DNA from: CAWGJF01 sp963822905
GTDB lineage: Bacteria > Bacteroidota > Ignavibacteria > Ignavibacteriales > Ignavibacteriaceae
Assembly (NCBI GenBank): GCA_963822905.1
Contig: CAWGJF010000001.1
Coordinates: 372,001-436,000, forward strand
Direction of reading: 5' to 3'
Length of the DNA stretch: 64,000 bases
In this document: positions 36,505-45,808 of the stretch, piece after piece
Position numbering within the stretch: position 1 is the stretch's first letter
Layout of the letters: each line of letters opens with the position of its first letter
The notes under the pieces: model-generated
Databases searched by the model: none
What the model was told of the DNA's origin: nothing
What the model saw: the letters and a program-made list of their open reading frames with translations, nothing else
Translations under genes and position numbers: made by a program

Positions 36505-37043
36505 TATATATCAATCTTGAGGCCTTTTTCTTTGATGGCTGTTCTGATCAATTCTTTTAAATCACCTTTAACTTCAACAATCACAAGCTCATCATCATCA
36601 CTGGAAATAACGAAAAGCCTTTTCAAATATTCATCGGGATTTGTACGCAGATAGACACCGGTAATTTCCCCGTTATCGTAAGATCTGATAAAAGATTTCC
36701 ACCCGTTATCCAGCATATCTTCTTCAATATCATTCAGGACAGAAAAACCTTTTTCATCATCTGAAGTTATTTTTTTATAAACACCAATTTGCACACCATC
36801 AACTTCTCTCATCATATTGTCAACAAAATCCGATTCTTCATCTTCAGCAGTGCCAACAATCCAACTTGAAATTGTGATTCCTACTGAACCAACAGAGAAT
36901 TGGGCTTCAGATTCAAATTCATTACTGAAGTGAGATAATATTTTGGTTCTCATTCCAGCAAATTCATCATTTATCTCAATGCAACCTGTTGAGAAAAACA
37001 ATAAGAATAAAACCGAGACAACTGGCGCTATTTTATTTTTCAT
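36504..37043 (-). CDS. DUF4252-like lipoprotein
   Basis: This 179-residue lipoprotein starts MKNKIAPVVSVLFLLFFSTG with Cys-21. The body (MMREVDGVQIGVYKKI, GWKSFIRSYDNGEITGVYLR, DDELVIVEVKGDLKELI) matches the DUF4252 pattern of an alpha/beta domain. It is the last gene of the ECF sigma operon and overlaps the other DUF4252 gene by 11 bp. Confidence 0.8.
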   Translation of the reverse strand: MKNKIAPVVSVLFLLFFSTGCIEINDEFAGMRTKILSHFSNEFESEAQFSVGSVGITISSWIVGTAEDEESDFVDNMMREVDGVQIGVYKKITSDDEKGFSVLNDIEEDMLDNGWKSFIRSYDNGEITGVYLRTNPDEYLKRLFVISSDDDELVIVEVKGDLKELIRTAIKEKGLKIDI

Positions 37044-37587
37044 TGTCTTTTATCCCTTCAAGTTGTGGGATGTCAAACTTTTTACCGAGTTTGCCTATTG
37101 TCTTCAGGTCAATTGTGCCAACAATATTTACGAAGGCAGCTTCGCCGGATTTTTCTAAGGATGTCACAACCAATCCAACTATCTGTTTTTTGCTATTTTG
37201 TTTTACATAAACATTAGCCAACTCGTCTTCTTTTTTAGAACGCACAATTCTTTTCCAGTCTGTCCCTGTTAGTTTTGAATCGATAAGATTAATCTTAGAT
37301 TTAAGATCTTTCCTGTTTTTATCATCTACTTCATAAACATTTGCTTTAACGAGTTTTAATCCTTTCAGGACTTCCATGATGTTAGGATCATCATCCGGTG
37401 AAATTTCAGCAATGGTTGAAAGTAGTTCTTCGTCAAGAGTAACTTCGGTTACGCCGGTTGAATTTTCAAACTGTGTAAAGCTTCCAAAGTCGACATACCC
37501 TGGTTCATTAGTTACATCGCCTGACTGTGCATTGACAGAGGCGAGAAAAATAAATGCTATGAATAATATTGAATTAAGGTATTTCAT
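37033..37587 (-). CDS. Secreted DUF4252 protein
   Basis: This 184-residue protein has a signal peptide (ending ASVNAQ) and DUF4252 features: VDFGSFTQFE, a helix and strand LKLVKANVYEVDDK, DWKRIVRSKKEDELANVYVK and LVVTSLEKSGEAAFVNIVGTIDL. It lies between the anti-sigma and lipoprotein genes. DUF4252 genes are commonly placed with ECF sigma/anti-sigma pairs in this phylum, perhaps as periplasmic signal parts. Confidence 0.85.
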   Translation of the reverse strand: MKYLNSILFIAFIFLASVNAQSGDVTNEPGYVDFGSFTQFENSTGVTEVTLDEELLSTIAEISPDDDPNIMEVLKGLKLVKANVYEVDDKNRKDLKSKINLIDSKLTGTDWKRIVRSKKEDELANVYVKQNSKKQIVGLVVTSLEKSGEAAFVNIVGTIDLKTIGKLGKKFDIPQLEGIKDNEK

Positions 37588-37588
37588 T

Positions 37589-38122
37589 TTATCCTCCTGT
37601 AACGTAATCGCTTACGATTGTTAATCCTTCGTTTAGTGGTTTACTTATTTTTTTTGTGAGAATATCTTTATCAATATCAGCTTCGGTTTTCCGGAAAACC
37701 TTTGCGACTATTTCAAGAGACTCTCTTGCCTGTTTTTGTGCTAGTTCGATTTCAGCTTTTGAATACTTCGTCATAGTGGAATTCTGATGGAAAAATGTGA
37801 AGTAGGAAATTATTGCAATGCAAATTATTGCAATTAAACTTCCAGCCATTGCAAATTTTGGATGAGTGTAAAAAAATAAAAATCTCTCTTCTTTATTGAG
37901 GTCAATCTTATCCATTGATGATTGTACAACTTCGACGGGAAGTTTTAATTCATCTATTTTATGAACTGCTTTAGCTGTGACTTTATAGTCATTTAATAAA
38001 ATTTTTATCTGCTGGTTCTTTAATGATAAAAACAAGATTTTTATCCTATCGATAATTGGTGCGTCACCATAAGCCACTGCAATTATCTTTTCTTCTAATT
38101 CTTTATTTATAATCTTTTGCAT
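37589..38122 (-). CDS. Putative anti-sigma factor
   Basis: This 177-residue protein has a cytoplasmic N-terminal part (about 1-90), one membrane helix (MAGSLIAIICIAIISYFTFF, about 92-111), and a periplasmic tail. It overlaps the sigma gene by 20 bp. No zinc-binding HxxxCxxC is seen, so the type is unusual, but the order sigma-membrane protein-DUF4252 and the single helix point to anti-sigma function. Confidence 0.65.
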   Translation of the reverse strand: MQKIINKELEEKIIAVAYGDAPIIDRIKILFLSLKNQQIKILLNDYKVTAKAVHKIDELKLPVEVVQSSMDKIDLNKEERFLFFYTHPKFAMAGSLIAIICIAIISYFTFFHQNSTMTKYSKAEIELAQKQARESLEIVAKVFRKTEADIDKDILTKKISKPLNEGLTIVSDYVTGG

Positions 38123-38633
38123 ATTCTCTTAACAATTTTTGAAGTTCTTTTCTCGCTCTCAAAATATTCACTTTTACCGTGTTCAGTGGAATATCGAGAA
38201 TGTTTCCGATTTCCTTATATTTAAATCCTTGTATCTCATAAAGAACAAATGGACTTTTTAATCTTTCAGGTAATTTCTCAATTGCTGCATTCAGATTTTC
38301 TTTAATATTTACCCTCTCGGAAGTTTTAACCGGATCGATTTCATATGATTTATCGGGAACTATTTCTTCATAACCTTCATCGACCTGAACCTCGCGTTCG
38401 TACACCTTCTTATTTCTCCTCAGATAATCAATACAAAGATTGTGAGTTGTCCTCATCATCCAGGCTTTGGCTGATAAGAAATTAAAGTTATCAATATTCT
38501 GCCAGGTTTTTATCATCACTTCCTGTGTTATATCTTCCGCATCCATAATATTACGGATCATATAGATAGCGTAACTGTAAATCCTGTTTTTATTTTGTTT
38601 GATTAAAAAATCAAACTTAGCATTGCCTGGCAT
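38103..38633 (-). CDS. ECF RNA polymerase sigma factor
   Basis: This 176-residue protein has sigma region 2 (IYSYAIYMIRNIMDAEDITQ with the DAED core, TWQNIDNFNFLSAKAWMM) and region 4 (LPERLKSPFVLYEIQGFKYK then IPLNTVKVNILRARKELQK, a helix-turn-helix). It has no extra domains. With the anti-sigma factor and two DUF4252 proteins it forms an envelope-stress module. The promoter is not recognised in the 108 bp upstream. Confidence 0.93.
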   Translation of the reverse strand: MPGNAKFDFLIKQNKNRIYSYAIYMIRNIMDAEDITQEVMIKTWQNIDNFNFLSAKAWMMRTTHNLCIDYLRRNKKVYEREVQVDEGYEEIVPDKSYEIDPVKTSERVNIKENLNAAIEKLPERLKSPFVLYEIQGFKYKEIGNILDIPLNTVKVNILRARKELQKLLREYAKDYK

Positions 38634-38741
38634 TTAACTTAAAGACGAAAATGAATTTTCTTTTGTTACAAAAAAGAGGAAGTAAGGTAACTATATCTGT
38701 TTTTTATGACGGAAGGATTTAATAACTGATGAAGGGAAATA

Positions 38742-39458
38742 TCAGAAAAACATCTGGAACCCGATTTGTAAAAGTACCATATCAGTTCTTGATTCAATTG
38801 TGTCAAAATAAAATGTATCATTTGCAAACCGGATTGAATTTCGGTCGACATACTCAGTTGGAGAAGAAAACATATAACGGACTTTAAGATCCAGAAATAC
38901 AGCACCCCGGTTATCGAATGGGTCTTCAGAGACTAAAAACTTTAATCCTCCGCCAACTCCATAACTCCATGCCCAGTCATCAAAATATAAAGATTGGGTG
39001 TGATAATAATAGTCAAGTACTTCTGTATTTGAAAAAACATAACTGCCGCCAAACAATGCTTCAAAGTATGGTTTAATCTTTCCTGCAGGAGGAGCAATCT
39101 GGAATAATAGATGAATGCTTGCAAAATTTTGCGCGCGATTCAAACTCATGTACAAATCATCAGTATATTCATCGTTAAGAAAATGGATCCCGTAGGCCTG
39201 GTAGCTGAAATCCAATCCTATTCCATAGGGTTTTTTAATGGTCGGTGAAAAAAAGAAAATTTCAGAACTTCCGCCAAAGCCTGGCTTATCCATATAATTT
39301 CTGAATTCGTTTACAGGGAATGCTGTAGTAAAATATAAATTAAACGATGGTTGTGCTTTTGCTGAAATCGGCAGAAAAAATAATGTTGTTAAAATTGAGT
39401 AGTAAAAAATTCGCTTCACTTTAATATTCCTGGTAATAAATCTAAGAAGTTGTCGCAA
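38742..39458 (-). CDS. Outer-membrane beta-barrel-like protein
   Basis: This protein of up to 238 residues has a signal ending AKAQ and alternating Gly/aromatic strands (NLYFTTAFPVNEFRNY, FDYSYQAYG-like, GGSYVFS, YGVGGGLKFLV, GFQMFF with terminal Phe), as in small porin-like barrels. ATG at 39458 would put 13 residues before a GTG at 39419 that has AGGAAT upstream and gives a cleaner signal peptide; the GTG may be the true start. It is not clearly in the sigma operon. Confidence 0.75.
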   Translation of the reverse strand: MRQLLRFITRNIKVKRIFYYSILTTLFFLPISAKAQPSFNLYFTTAFPVNEFRNYMDKPGFGGSSEIFFFSPTIKKPYGIGLDFSYQAYGIHFLNDEYTDDLYMSLNRAQNFASIHLLFQIAPPAGKIKPYFEALFGGSYVFSNTEVLDYYYHTQSLYFDDWAWSYGVGGGLKFLVSEDPFDNRGAVFLDLKVRYMFSSPTEYVDRNSIRFANDTFYFDTIESRTDMVLLQIGFQMFF

Positions 39459-39617
39459 CTTTCCTGCCTGATGTATAACGCATAATGAATATGATTAAAA
39501 ATTGGATTTAATGAAGTTTTCGAAGAATTATTGATCCGTTGTTATTTGAAAACTAATTTTGGTAGCAAGGTAGTGTATAATTAAATATTCAATTATGTCT
39601 TCGGATGAAAACAAATA

Positions 39618-41120
39618 TCACAATTTTAATCCGCGTGGGACAAAAATCTTTTCAAGTAAATCGAAGAAACCCTGTACTAATAAAGCAAGTAAAGCTGCGG
39701 GAATTGCTCCTTCAAGAATTAATGAAATACTATCAAGCCTGATTCCTGTTAAAATAGGTTGACCGTAACCGCCAGCCCCGATCAATGCTCCAAGAGTTGC
39801 AGTTCCTACATTAATAACAGCAGAAATTTTTATTCCAGATAAAATTGAAGGAGAAGCAATTGGCATCTCTATTTTTCTTAAAATTGCAAAGTCGGGTAAT
39901 CCAAGAACAACCGCTGATTCTTTTATGCTTCCGGGAATATTTTGCAGACCAGAATAAGTATTCCGGACAATCGGGAGAAGTGAATAAAGAAAAAGTGCAG
40001 CAATCGCAGGCCAGGAACCAATGCCGAGTAAAGGAATCATAAAAACGAGAAGAGCTAAGGATGGAATTGTTTGGATGACACCGGTTATTCCCAAAACGAA
40101 CTTTCCTAGTTTTTTTATTTTGTATGAAACTATTCCAAGTGGAATAGCAAGAAGAATTGCCATTGCTAATGAAATATAGACTAGAAATAAATGGTCGAAA
40201 GTGTTTTTCAACAACCGGCTGTAAAATGTTGATTTATGGAAATCAGTTTTTATCGAAAATTTGTTTTGAATAAATTCTGATGCAACCGAAGCTTCGGATA
40301 ATTTATTAATCTTAACTTCCGAATTCATTTTTATCATTAAAGATTCAGGAATTGAATTTTCAAGTACTGAAAATATTTTACTAATCGCCGGATATTTTTG
40401 AATTAATTCTTTTCTATAAAGATAAACTGCTTTGTAATCTGTAAAATAATTTCTGTCATCTTTCAATACTTTAAGATTGTAATAACTGATTTCTGCATCG
40501 GTAGAGTATAAATCAATTACATCAATTGCTCCGGATTCCAAACCTTTGTACGCCAAATCATGGTCAAGTCCTGTTGCTTTGTTATTAAGCTGATAAGCAT
40601 TTCTCAGTCCGGGCCAGCCATCATTTCTATCCATAAATTCATTTGTAAAACCAAACTTTAACTCCGGGTGAGAAGCTAGATCTGAAATGGAATTAATATT
40701 TAATTTCCCGACAGTTTCCTTTTTTAATCCAATAGCATAAGTATTGTTGAAACCTAATGGTTTGGTTATTCCAACTCCTTTTTCATTTAGGAAAGATTCA
40801 AGCAAGGCTGGAGACAAATTTTCTTTTGCAAGAATTTCTTTTAGAATTGTTCCTGTATAATCCGGGTAAATATCAATTTCACCATTGAGTAAAGAATTCC
40901 ACAAAATTGTAGTTCCGCCGAGTTCTTTTATATGTGCTGCTTTAATTGAATTTGCTTGTAAAAGTTGCGTAACAATTTCTCCGAGAATCACGTTCTCTGT
41001 GAATTTTTTTGAGCCAACTTTAATAATATCAACTTCCTGTGCATTAGTTTGAGTTTGCATCAAGACATAAGTCACAGCAAATAAAAACAGGAGCAATATT
41101 TTTTTAGAGAGATTAAACAT
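39618..41120 (-). CDS. Osmoprotectant ABC transporter, fused substrate-binding and permease protein
   Basis: This 500-residue protein fuses a periplasmic substrate-binding domain (residues about 28-300: VGSKKFTENVILGEIVTQLL, GGTTILWNSLLNGEIDIYPDY) to a permease (about 310-500) with several membrane helices and the EAA-type loop IKESAVVLGLPDFAILRKIEMP. This is the OpuC/ProWX-like fused form for glycine betaine, choline or similar. It overlaps the ATPase gene by 8 bp. Confidence 0.92.
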   Translation of the reverse strand: MFNLSKKILLLFLFAVTYVLMQTQTNAQEVDIIKVGSKKFTENVILGEIVTQLLQANSIKAAHIKELGGTTILWNSLLNGEIDIYPDYTGTILKEILAKENLSPALLESFLNEKGVGITKPLGFNNTYAIGLKKETVGKLNINSISDLASHPELKFGFTNEFMDRNDGWPGLRNAYQLNNKATGLDHDLAYKGLESGAIDVIDLYSTDAEISYYNLKVLKDDRNYFTDYKAVYLYRKELIQKYPAISKIFSVLENSIPESLMIKMNSEVKINKLSEASVASEFIQNKFSIKTDFHKSTFYSRLLKNTFDHLFLVYISLAMAILLAIPLGIVSYKIKKLGKFVLGITGVIQTIPSLALLVFMIPLLGIGSWPAIAALFLYSLLPIVRNTYSGLQNIPGSIKESAVVLGLPDFAILRKIEMPIASPSILSGIKISAVINVGTATLGALIGAGGYGQPILTGIRLDSISLILEGAIPAALLALLVQGFFDLLEKIFVPRGLKL

Positions 41121-41850
41121 TTAAAAAACTTCTTTGGGATTGGATGAACTTGGTTACAAATTCATTTGTAGGATTCATAGAGAAATCTTTAAGATTTCCT
41201 TCCTGAACAATATTCCCATCTTTCAATAAAACAATATTATTGGCAAAGAAGACTGCTTCATTTAAATCGTGCGTAACAAGCAAGACTGTTTTCCTAAGCT
41301 TTTGAAAGATTTCTTTCAAATCCTGTTGAAGATCAAAACGAATCATTGGATCAAGAGCGCCAAGCGGTTCATCCAACAATAAAAATTCAGGATCAAGCAT
41401 TAATGCACGCATAATGCTGACACGTTGTTTTTGACCGCCGGAGATTTCTGCCGGAAAATTATTCAATCTTTCTTCCGGAAATTTTGTTAAAGAGGATAGC
41501 TCACTAATTCGTTCTGAAATCTTTTTATCATTCCAGCCAAGATATTTTGCAAGCAGAGTAACATTCTGATGGCAAGTAAGATGAGGAAATAATCCGCCAT
41601 CCTGGATTACATAACCAATTTTTCTTCTAATTTCTAAAAGATTATACGAATAAAGATTTTTATCATTAAAAAATACTTTCCCGGATTGTGGAGTGAGAAG
41701 TGCAGTTATTAGTCTGATCAATGTTGATTTTCCGCAGCCACTTGGACCAATCAGAACAGTTGTTTTTCCAGATTCAATTGACAAAGAAATATTTTCAATC
41801 GCTTTTATTGAACCAAACGAATAGGAAATCTTATCTAATTTTATTGACAT
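41113..41850 (-). CDS. Osmoprotectant ABC transporter ATP-binding protein
   Basis: This 245-residue ATPase has Walker A GPSGCGKST, Q-loop YVIQDGGLFPH, signature SGGQKQR and Walker B FLLLDEPLGALDP, then the switch His (TVLLVTHDLNEAV). It has no CBS domains, unlike ProV-type proteins. It pairs with the fused permease gene for compatible-solute uptake, and follows the GH13 gene by 7 bp. Confidence 0.93.
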   Translation of the reverse strand: MSIKLDKISYSFGSIKAIENISLSIESGKTTVLIGPSGCGKSTLIRLITALLTPQSGKVFFNDKNLYSYNLLEIRRKIGYVIQDGGLFPHLTCHQNVTLLAKYLGWNDKKISERISELSSLTKFPEERLNNFPAEISGGQKQRVSIMRALMLDPEFLLLDEPLGALDPMIRFDLQQDLKEIFQKLRKTVLLVTHDLNEAVFFANNIVLLKDGNIVQEGNLKDFSMNPTNEFVTKFIQSQRSFLNV

Positions 41851-41857
41851 TTAAATT

Positions 41858-43198
41858 TTATTTTACAAATATTTTATATTTCCAGGGCTTTATATCAAAT
41901 ATTTCATGTCTGGTGAAAGATCTCGATTCTCCCGAAAAGTAATCTTTATAGTTTCCGGATAGATTTTCATCATCAATTTTTATTTCAGCGCTATCTTTTG
42001 AAAAATTAAATAAAGCAATAACCTTCTCTCCATTCTGTTCCCTGGTAAAAGCAAGAGTACAGGAATCGGAATTTGTAAATAAAAACTTTACCTGCCCGCC
42101 TTTGTTTCCACTATAAAGAGCCTCGTTGTTATTTTTCAATTGAATTAATGATGTGTAAATATTTTCAAAATTACTTTGCTTCCATCCGATGGGATCTTTA
42201 TCAAAAAAATCTAAACGTTTTTTATTCCTTGCTTCCTGACCCGAGTAAATTAAGGGCATATCAGGAATCAAAAAAGTAAACACAGCTGAAATTTCAGCAG
42301 CGTCTCCAAGTCTGTCAAACACAGCTCCGTTCCATGTGTTTTCATCATGGTTAGAAGTGAATTCCATTTGAAAAGCATCCGATGGAAATCTCAATTCATT
42401 CATTTTAATTAATGCAGCAAGATCTTTTGCAGACTTTTCACCTTTGCCAATTCCATTTAATAATTTGTACATATTCCAGTCGTACGACATATCAAAAGCA
42501 TGATGAATTTCGGGAGTATCCCATTCGGCAAGCATAAAAACTTTTTTAATTTTTTCAAGTTCTGTTCGTGCTTCAATCCAGAAATCTATCGGAACCATAC
42601 CGGCAACATCACATCTGTACCCGTCAATGTCACAATCTTTCACCCAGAATTTAAGAGCATCAATCATTTCAGTTCTTAATTCCTGATTATCATAATTTAA
42701 ATCTGCGACATCGTGCCAGTCAGGAACAGGAGAAATAACATTTCCGAGAGAGTCTTTTGTATAAAACTCAGGATGTGTTGTCATCCATTCGTTATCCCAG
42801 GCAGTATGGTTGGCAACCCAGTCAATGATAACATACATTCCCATTTTATGAATTTTGTTTACTAAAGATTTGAAGTCTTCCAGAGTTCCGAACTCCGGGT
42901 TCACAGCCATATAATCTTTTACAGAATAATAACTGCCCAGAGTTCCTTTTCTATTAAGTTTGCCAATTGGATGAATCGGCATTAACCAGAGAATACCAAC
43001 GCCAAATTCTTTTAATCTTGGTAATTGTTTTTCAAATTCCTTAAAATTTCCTTCAGGTGAATACTGGCGGATATTTACTTCGTAAATAGTTTTGTTATAA
43101 CACCACTCAGGTGGATTAAATGGCTGAGCTAGTGTTAAACTTATTAAGCCAGTGAAAATAATAAAAATATTAACAGTCAATAATATCTTTTTGAACAT
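41858..43198 (-). CDS. GH13 alpha-amylase family enzyme
   Basis: This 446-residue protein has a signal peptide (ending LTLAQ) and GH13 motifs in order: VIIDWVANHTAW (region I), DGYRCDVAGM (region II, nucleophile Asp), MLAEWDTPE (region III, Glu acid/base) and FTSNHDENTWNG (region IV, Asp). It also has a C-terminal beta domain. It probably cleaves alpha-glucan outside the cytoplasm. The link to the osmoprotectant transporter by a 7-bp gap is unusual. Confidence 0.9.
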   Translation of the reverse strand: MFKKILLTVNIFIIFTGLISLTLAQPFNPPEWCYNKTIYEVNIRQYSPEGNFKEFEKQLPRLKEFGVGILWLMPIHPIGKLNRKGTLGSYYSVKDYMAVNPEFGTLEDFKSLVNKIHKMGMYVIIDWVANHTAWDNEWMTTHPEFYTKDSLGNVISPVPDWHDVADLNYDNQELRTEMIDALKFWVKDCDIDGYRCDVAGMVPIDFWIEARTELEKIKKVFMLAEWDTPEIHHAFDMSYDWNMYKLLNGIGKGEKSAKDLAALIKMNELRFPSDAFQMEFTSNHDENTWNGAVFDRLGDAAEISAVFTFLIPDMPLIYSGQEARNKKRLDFFDKDPIGWKQSNFENIYTSLIQLKNNNEALYSGNKGGQVKFLFTNSDSCTLAFTREQNGEKVIALFNFSKDSAEIKIDDENLSGNYKDYFSGESRSFTRHEIFDIKPWKYKIFVK

Positions 43199-43315
43199 AA
43201 TATTTTCTCTGTGGTAATTAATTTCGATGTGATTGAAAGTAATTTAATGAAGATTAAAATAAGTTGTTTGAGGCACTGCTCAAAATCAGGACGGAAAAAA
43301 ATCAAAAAAATAAGT

Positions 43316-45619
43316 TTATAACTTAAAAACTTTTGTCAGTTCAGGCAGTGCGTATTTCCGAAAATTCTCATTAACCTGAACAGGTTTCTCTTCTTTAATT
43401 TCAGCAAAGTTGATATTGAGAAGATTTTCATTTCTCATTTTTTGTTTTACCTGCCGGTATTTTTCAAAGAGTTTCTGATTTCTTGCAATTTCATCACCAA
43501 GCTTCTTTTTCATAGCTACCAGTTTTGAAATACTACCTCTGTGTTCTTCGTGTTCAATTTTTATTTGAGTAAGTGATTGCTGCAGATCGAACATTTCATT
43601 CATTGAATCTTTTATCTTCTCGTTCAAACCTTTTAATCTTTCTTCATATTCTTTGACTTCAGTTTCAAGCCTCATTCTTTTGTCATAGTCCTGTTGATAC
43701 CTGGTTTCTATTCCATTAAAAACATTGAGTATACCTTTCTCGAACTCTACAATCTTATTCTTGAGGAGATTTGATTCAATCTGTAATTCATTATTAAAAT
43801 TTCTTTTTTCAATTGCAGATTCTTCCAGTTTCTGAATATCATCAATCATCATTACTTTCTGATCAGTTATAGTTCCGAGTAAATCCTCGAATGATTCAAT
43901 TTCTGTCTGCCTCAGGTTTAGTACTCTCTCGCTCTCTTCCAGGGCAGCCAGTTTCTCAAACAATTCCTGGTCCTGTTCATTAATGTCTTTTTCTTTTTTC
44001 TGAATTATCTGGTCAAGCACATTTTTCTTACTTCCAATTTCATTCAATTCTTTGCTGTACTTCTGGAACATATTGGTGAAACGGGATTCAAGTGCTTCGT
44101 TGCCAAGTCTCATTTCCACTTTCTTCTTTTCTAAAAGCGGAATTACCTGCTTTAATTTTTTGTACTCATCGCGGAGTTTGAAGGTGATTTCCTTTTCAGA
44201 ATTTATTTTCTGGATTATCTCATTTTTTAAATTTTCATTAGTTAAAACTTCTTTTCTTAAAATTTGAACTCTTGCTTCATTACCTGATATTTCATTTGAT
44301 AATTCTCTTAAGGTGTTTGATTTCTGATCAATTGATCTGACAAGAGCAAGCAATTCTTTGTTTTTTAATTCTACAGATTCGCTTATTTGTTTGTGGCGAA
44401 TGGTGGATTCATTAAGCTTATTTTTTCTACTTGTAATTTCTGAATCTATTGTCGTAATTTTTAATTCCCTGGATGAAAGCATATCATTTAGTTCAATAAG
44501 ATTTTCTTTCTTTAATTCTTCCGAAAGGTTAAGCTGCCTGATTGATTCATTAATCTTGTTTTGCTCTGCTTTTAATTTTGCAACAACTATTTCCAGATCA
44601 TCACTTTCGGATTTCAAATCATTTAGTTCGTTTAGCTCATCATGCCTTTGTGCAATTCTAAGCTCCAGTTCCGTTTCTTTTGATTTGAATGCGGCAATAT
44701 TCCTCTGGCTATCCCTAATTTTATTTTCATATTCATCATTTAACAAAGTAAGTGATGCAGTCAGCTCATTAATTTTCTTCTTTTTTTGTTCTATCGAATC
44801 GATCAAAGATTGTTCTTCAATAATAAGTGAGATAGTACGATCTTCCTGTTCTTTTATATCTACCAGGTCCTTATCCTGTATTTTTTTGTCCAGTTCTTCA
44901 AGTTCATTTTTCCTTAAATTAATTCTATCCTGAATCGAAGCTTCTTCGACAAGCAAATTGTTAATCCTTTTTTTGTTTTCACTTTCCTTTTTCTTTTCTT
45001 CATCTTTTAAACTTCTGATTTTTTCTTCCAGAATTTTTATGTCGGCGTTGAGAAAATTAATTTTTGAAAAGTCAGCTTCGTTCAGTTCTTCTGTCTTTTT
45101 ATTAATTTCGGAAAGTATAGATTGCTCTCGCATAGAAAGTGTCTCAATTTTTTGATTTAGAATTCTTGCACTTTCATTTAATTTTTCTTCTTCATCCAGA
45201 ATCGTTTTTTTCCTTTCTTCAGCATTTTGTATTTCAAAGAAAATCTTTCGGATTGCTTCAGCTGATTGCGAGTCATTTCCTGAAGCATTAACACTGTTTT
45301 CGAGATTATTCAAATGACTGGTCAAATTCAGCAAGTGATTTTGTTCATCGTTCTTGATTTCCCTTAACTCAGTAATTTCTTTATTTAAACTATCAACAGT
45401 GTTTTTGTGAAATTGTTCCTGAGATTTGAGATATTCGATAGTAATTGTGTAGTCAGCTTTAAGGTTTTTCAGATCCGCAGCGTCTTTTTTTAGCTTGTTA
45501 AGAGTTTCATTCAAAAGGCTGATTTTCTCTTCTTTCTCAGTAATTCCTAGCAGTTCGCTTTTTAGAGAGTCATTTTCGGCTTCAAGATTTTTTAATTTTT
45601 TTGATTTAAAGACAGGCAT
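43316..45619 (-). CDS. Long coiled-coil protein
   Basis: This 767-residue protein is almost entirely predicted coiled coil: continuous heptads rich in Glu, Lys, Leu, Asn and Ile from about residue 8 to 740, with no Walker motif, so it is not a full SMC or Rad50. The N-terminus is basic (MPVFKSKKLKNLEAENDSLK) with no signal peptide, and the C-terminus holds a short Pro/Val region. A cytoskeletal or scaffold role is only inferred. It appears monocistronic. Confidence 0.8.
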   Translation of the reverse strand: MPVFKSKKLKNLEAENDSLKSELLGITEKEEKISLLNETLNKLKKDAADLKNLKADYTITIEYLKSQEQFHKNTVDSLNKEITELREIKNDEQNHLLNLTSHLNNLENSVNASGNDSQSAEAIRKIFFEIQNAEERKKTILDEEEKLNESARILNQKIETLSMREQSILSEINKKTEELNEADFSKINFLNADIKILEEKIRSLKDEEKKKESENKKRINNLLVEEASIQDRINLRKNELEELDKKIQDKDLVDIKEQEDRTISLIIEEQSLIDSIEQKKKKINELTASLTLLNDEYENKIRDSQRNIAAFKSKETELELRIAQRHDELNELNDLKSESDDLEIVVAKLKAEQNKINESIRQLNLSEELKKENLIELNDMLSSRELKITTIDSEITSRKNKLNESTIRHKQISESVELKNKELLALVRSIDQKSNTLRELSNEISGNEARVQILRKEVLTNENLKNEIIQKINSEKEITFKLRDEYKKLKQVIPLLEKKKVEMRLGNEALESRFTNMFQKYSKELNEIGSKKNVLDQIIQKKEKDINEQDQELFEKLAALEESERVLNLRQTEIESFEDLLGTITDQKVMMIDDIQKLEESAIEKRNFNNELQIESNLLKNKIVEFEKGILNVFNGIETRYQQDYDKRMRLETEVKEYEERLKGLNEKIKDSMNEMFDLQQSLTQIKIEHEEHRGSISKLVAMKKKLGDEIARNQKLFEKYRQVKQKMRNENLLNINFAEIKEEKPVQVNENFRKYALPELTKVFKL

Positions 45620-45808
45620 TTGCTATTCCTCGTTTTGAAAAGGGAAATAGTTTATTAAACTGGAATGGTAAATATTTAACATATATAACGTTTTACACAA
45701 CAATAAGTTAATATACTTAGATGAAGTTAAATATTAGTATGATAATATGCAAGTAATGTTATATATAAAGTTGTAGGAATTACGAGACGTTACAGTTTAA
45801 GTAAAGTC

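Noticed and set aside
44358..44933. 191-codon open frame opposite the coiled-coil gene
   Set aside because: It is Ser/Phe-rich because it is the complement of Glu/Lys/Leu-rich codons, and has no ribosome-binding site. It is a shadow of the real gene.
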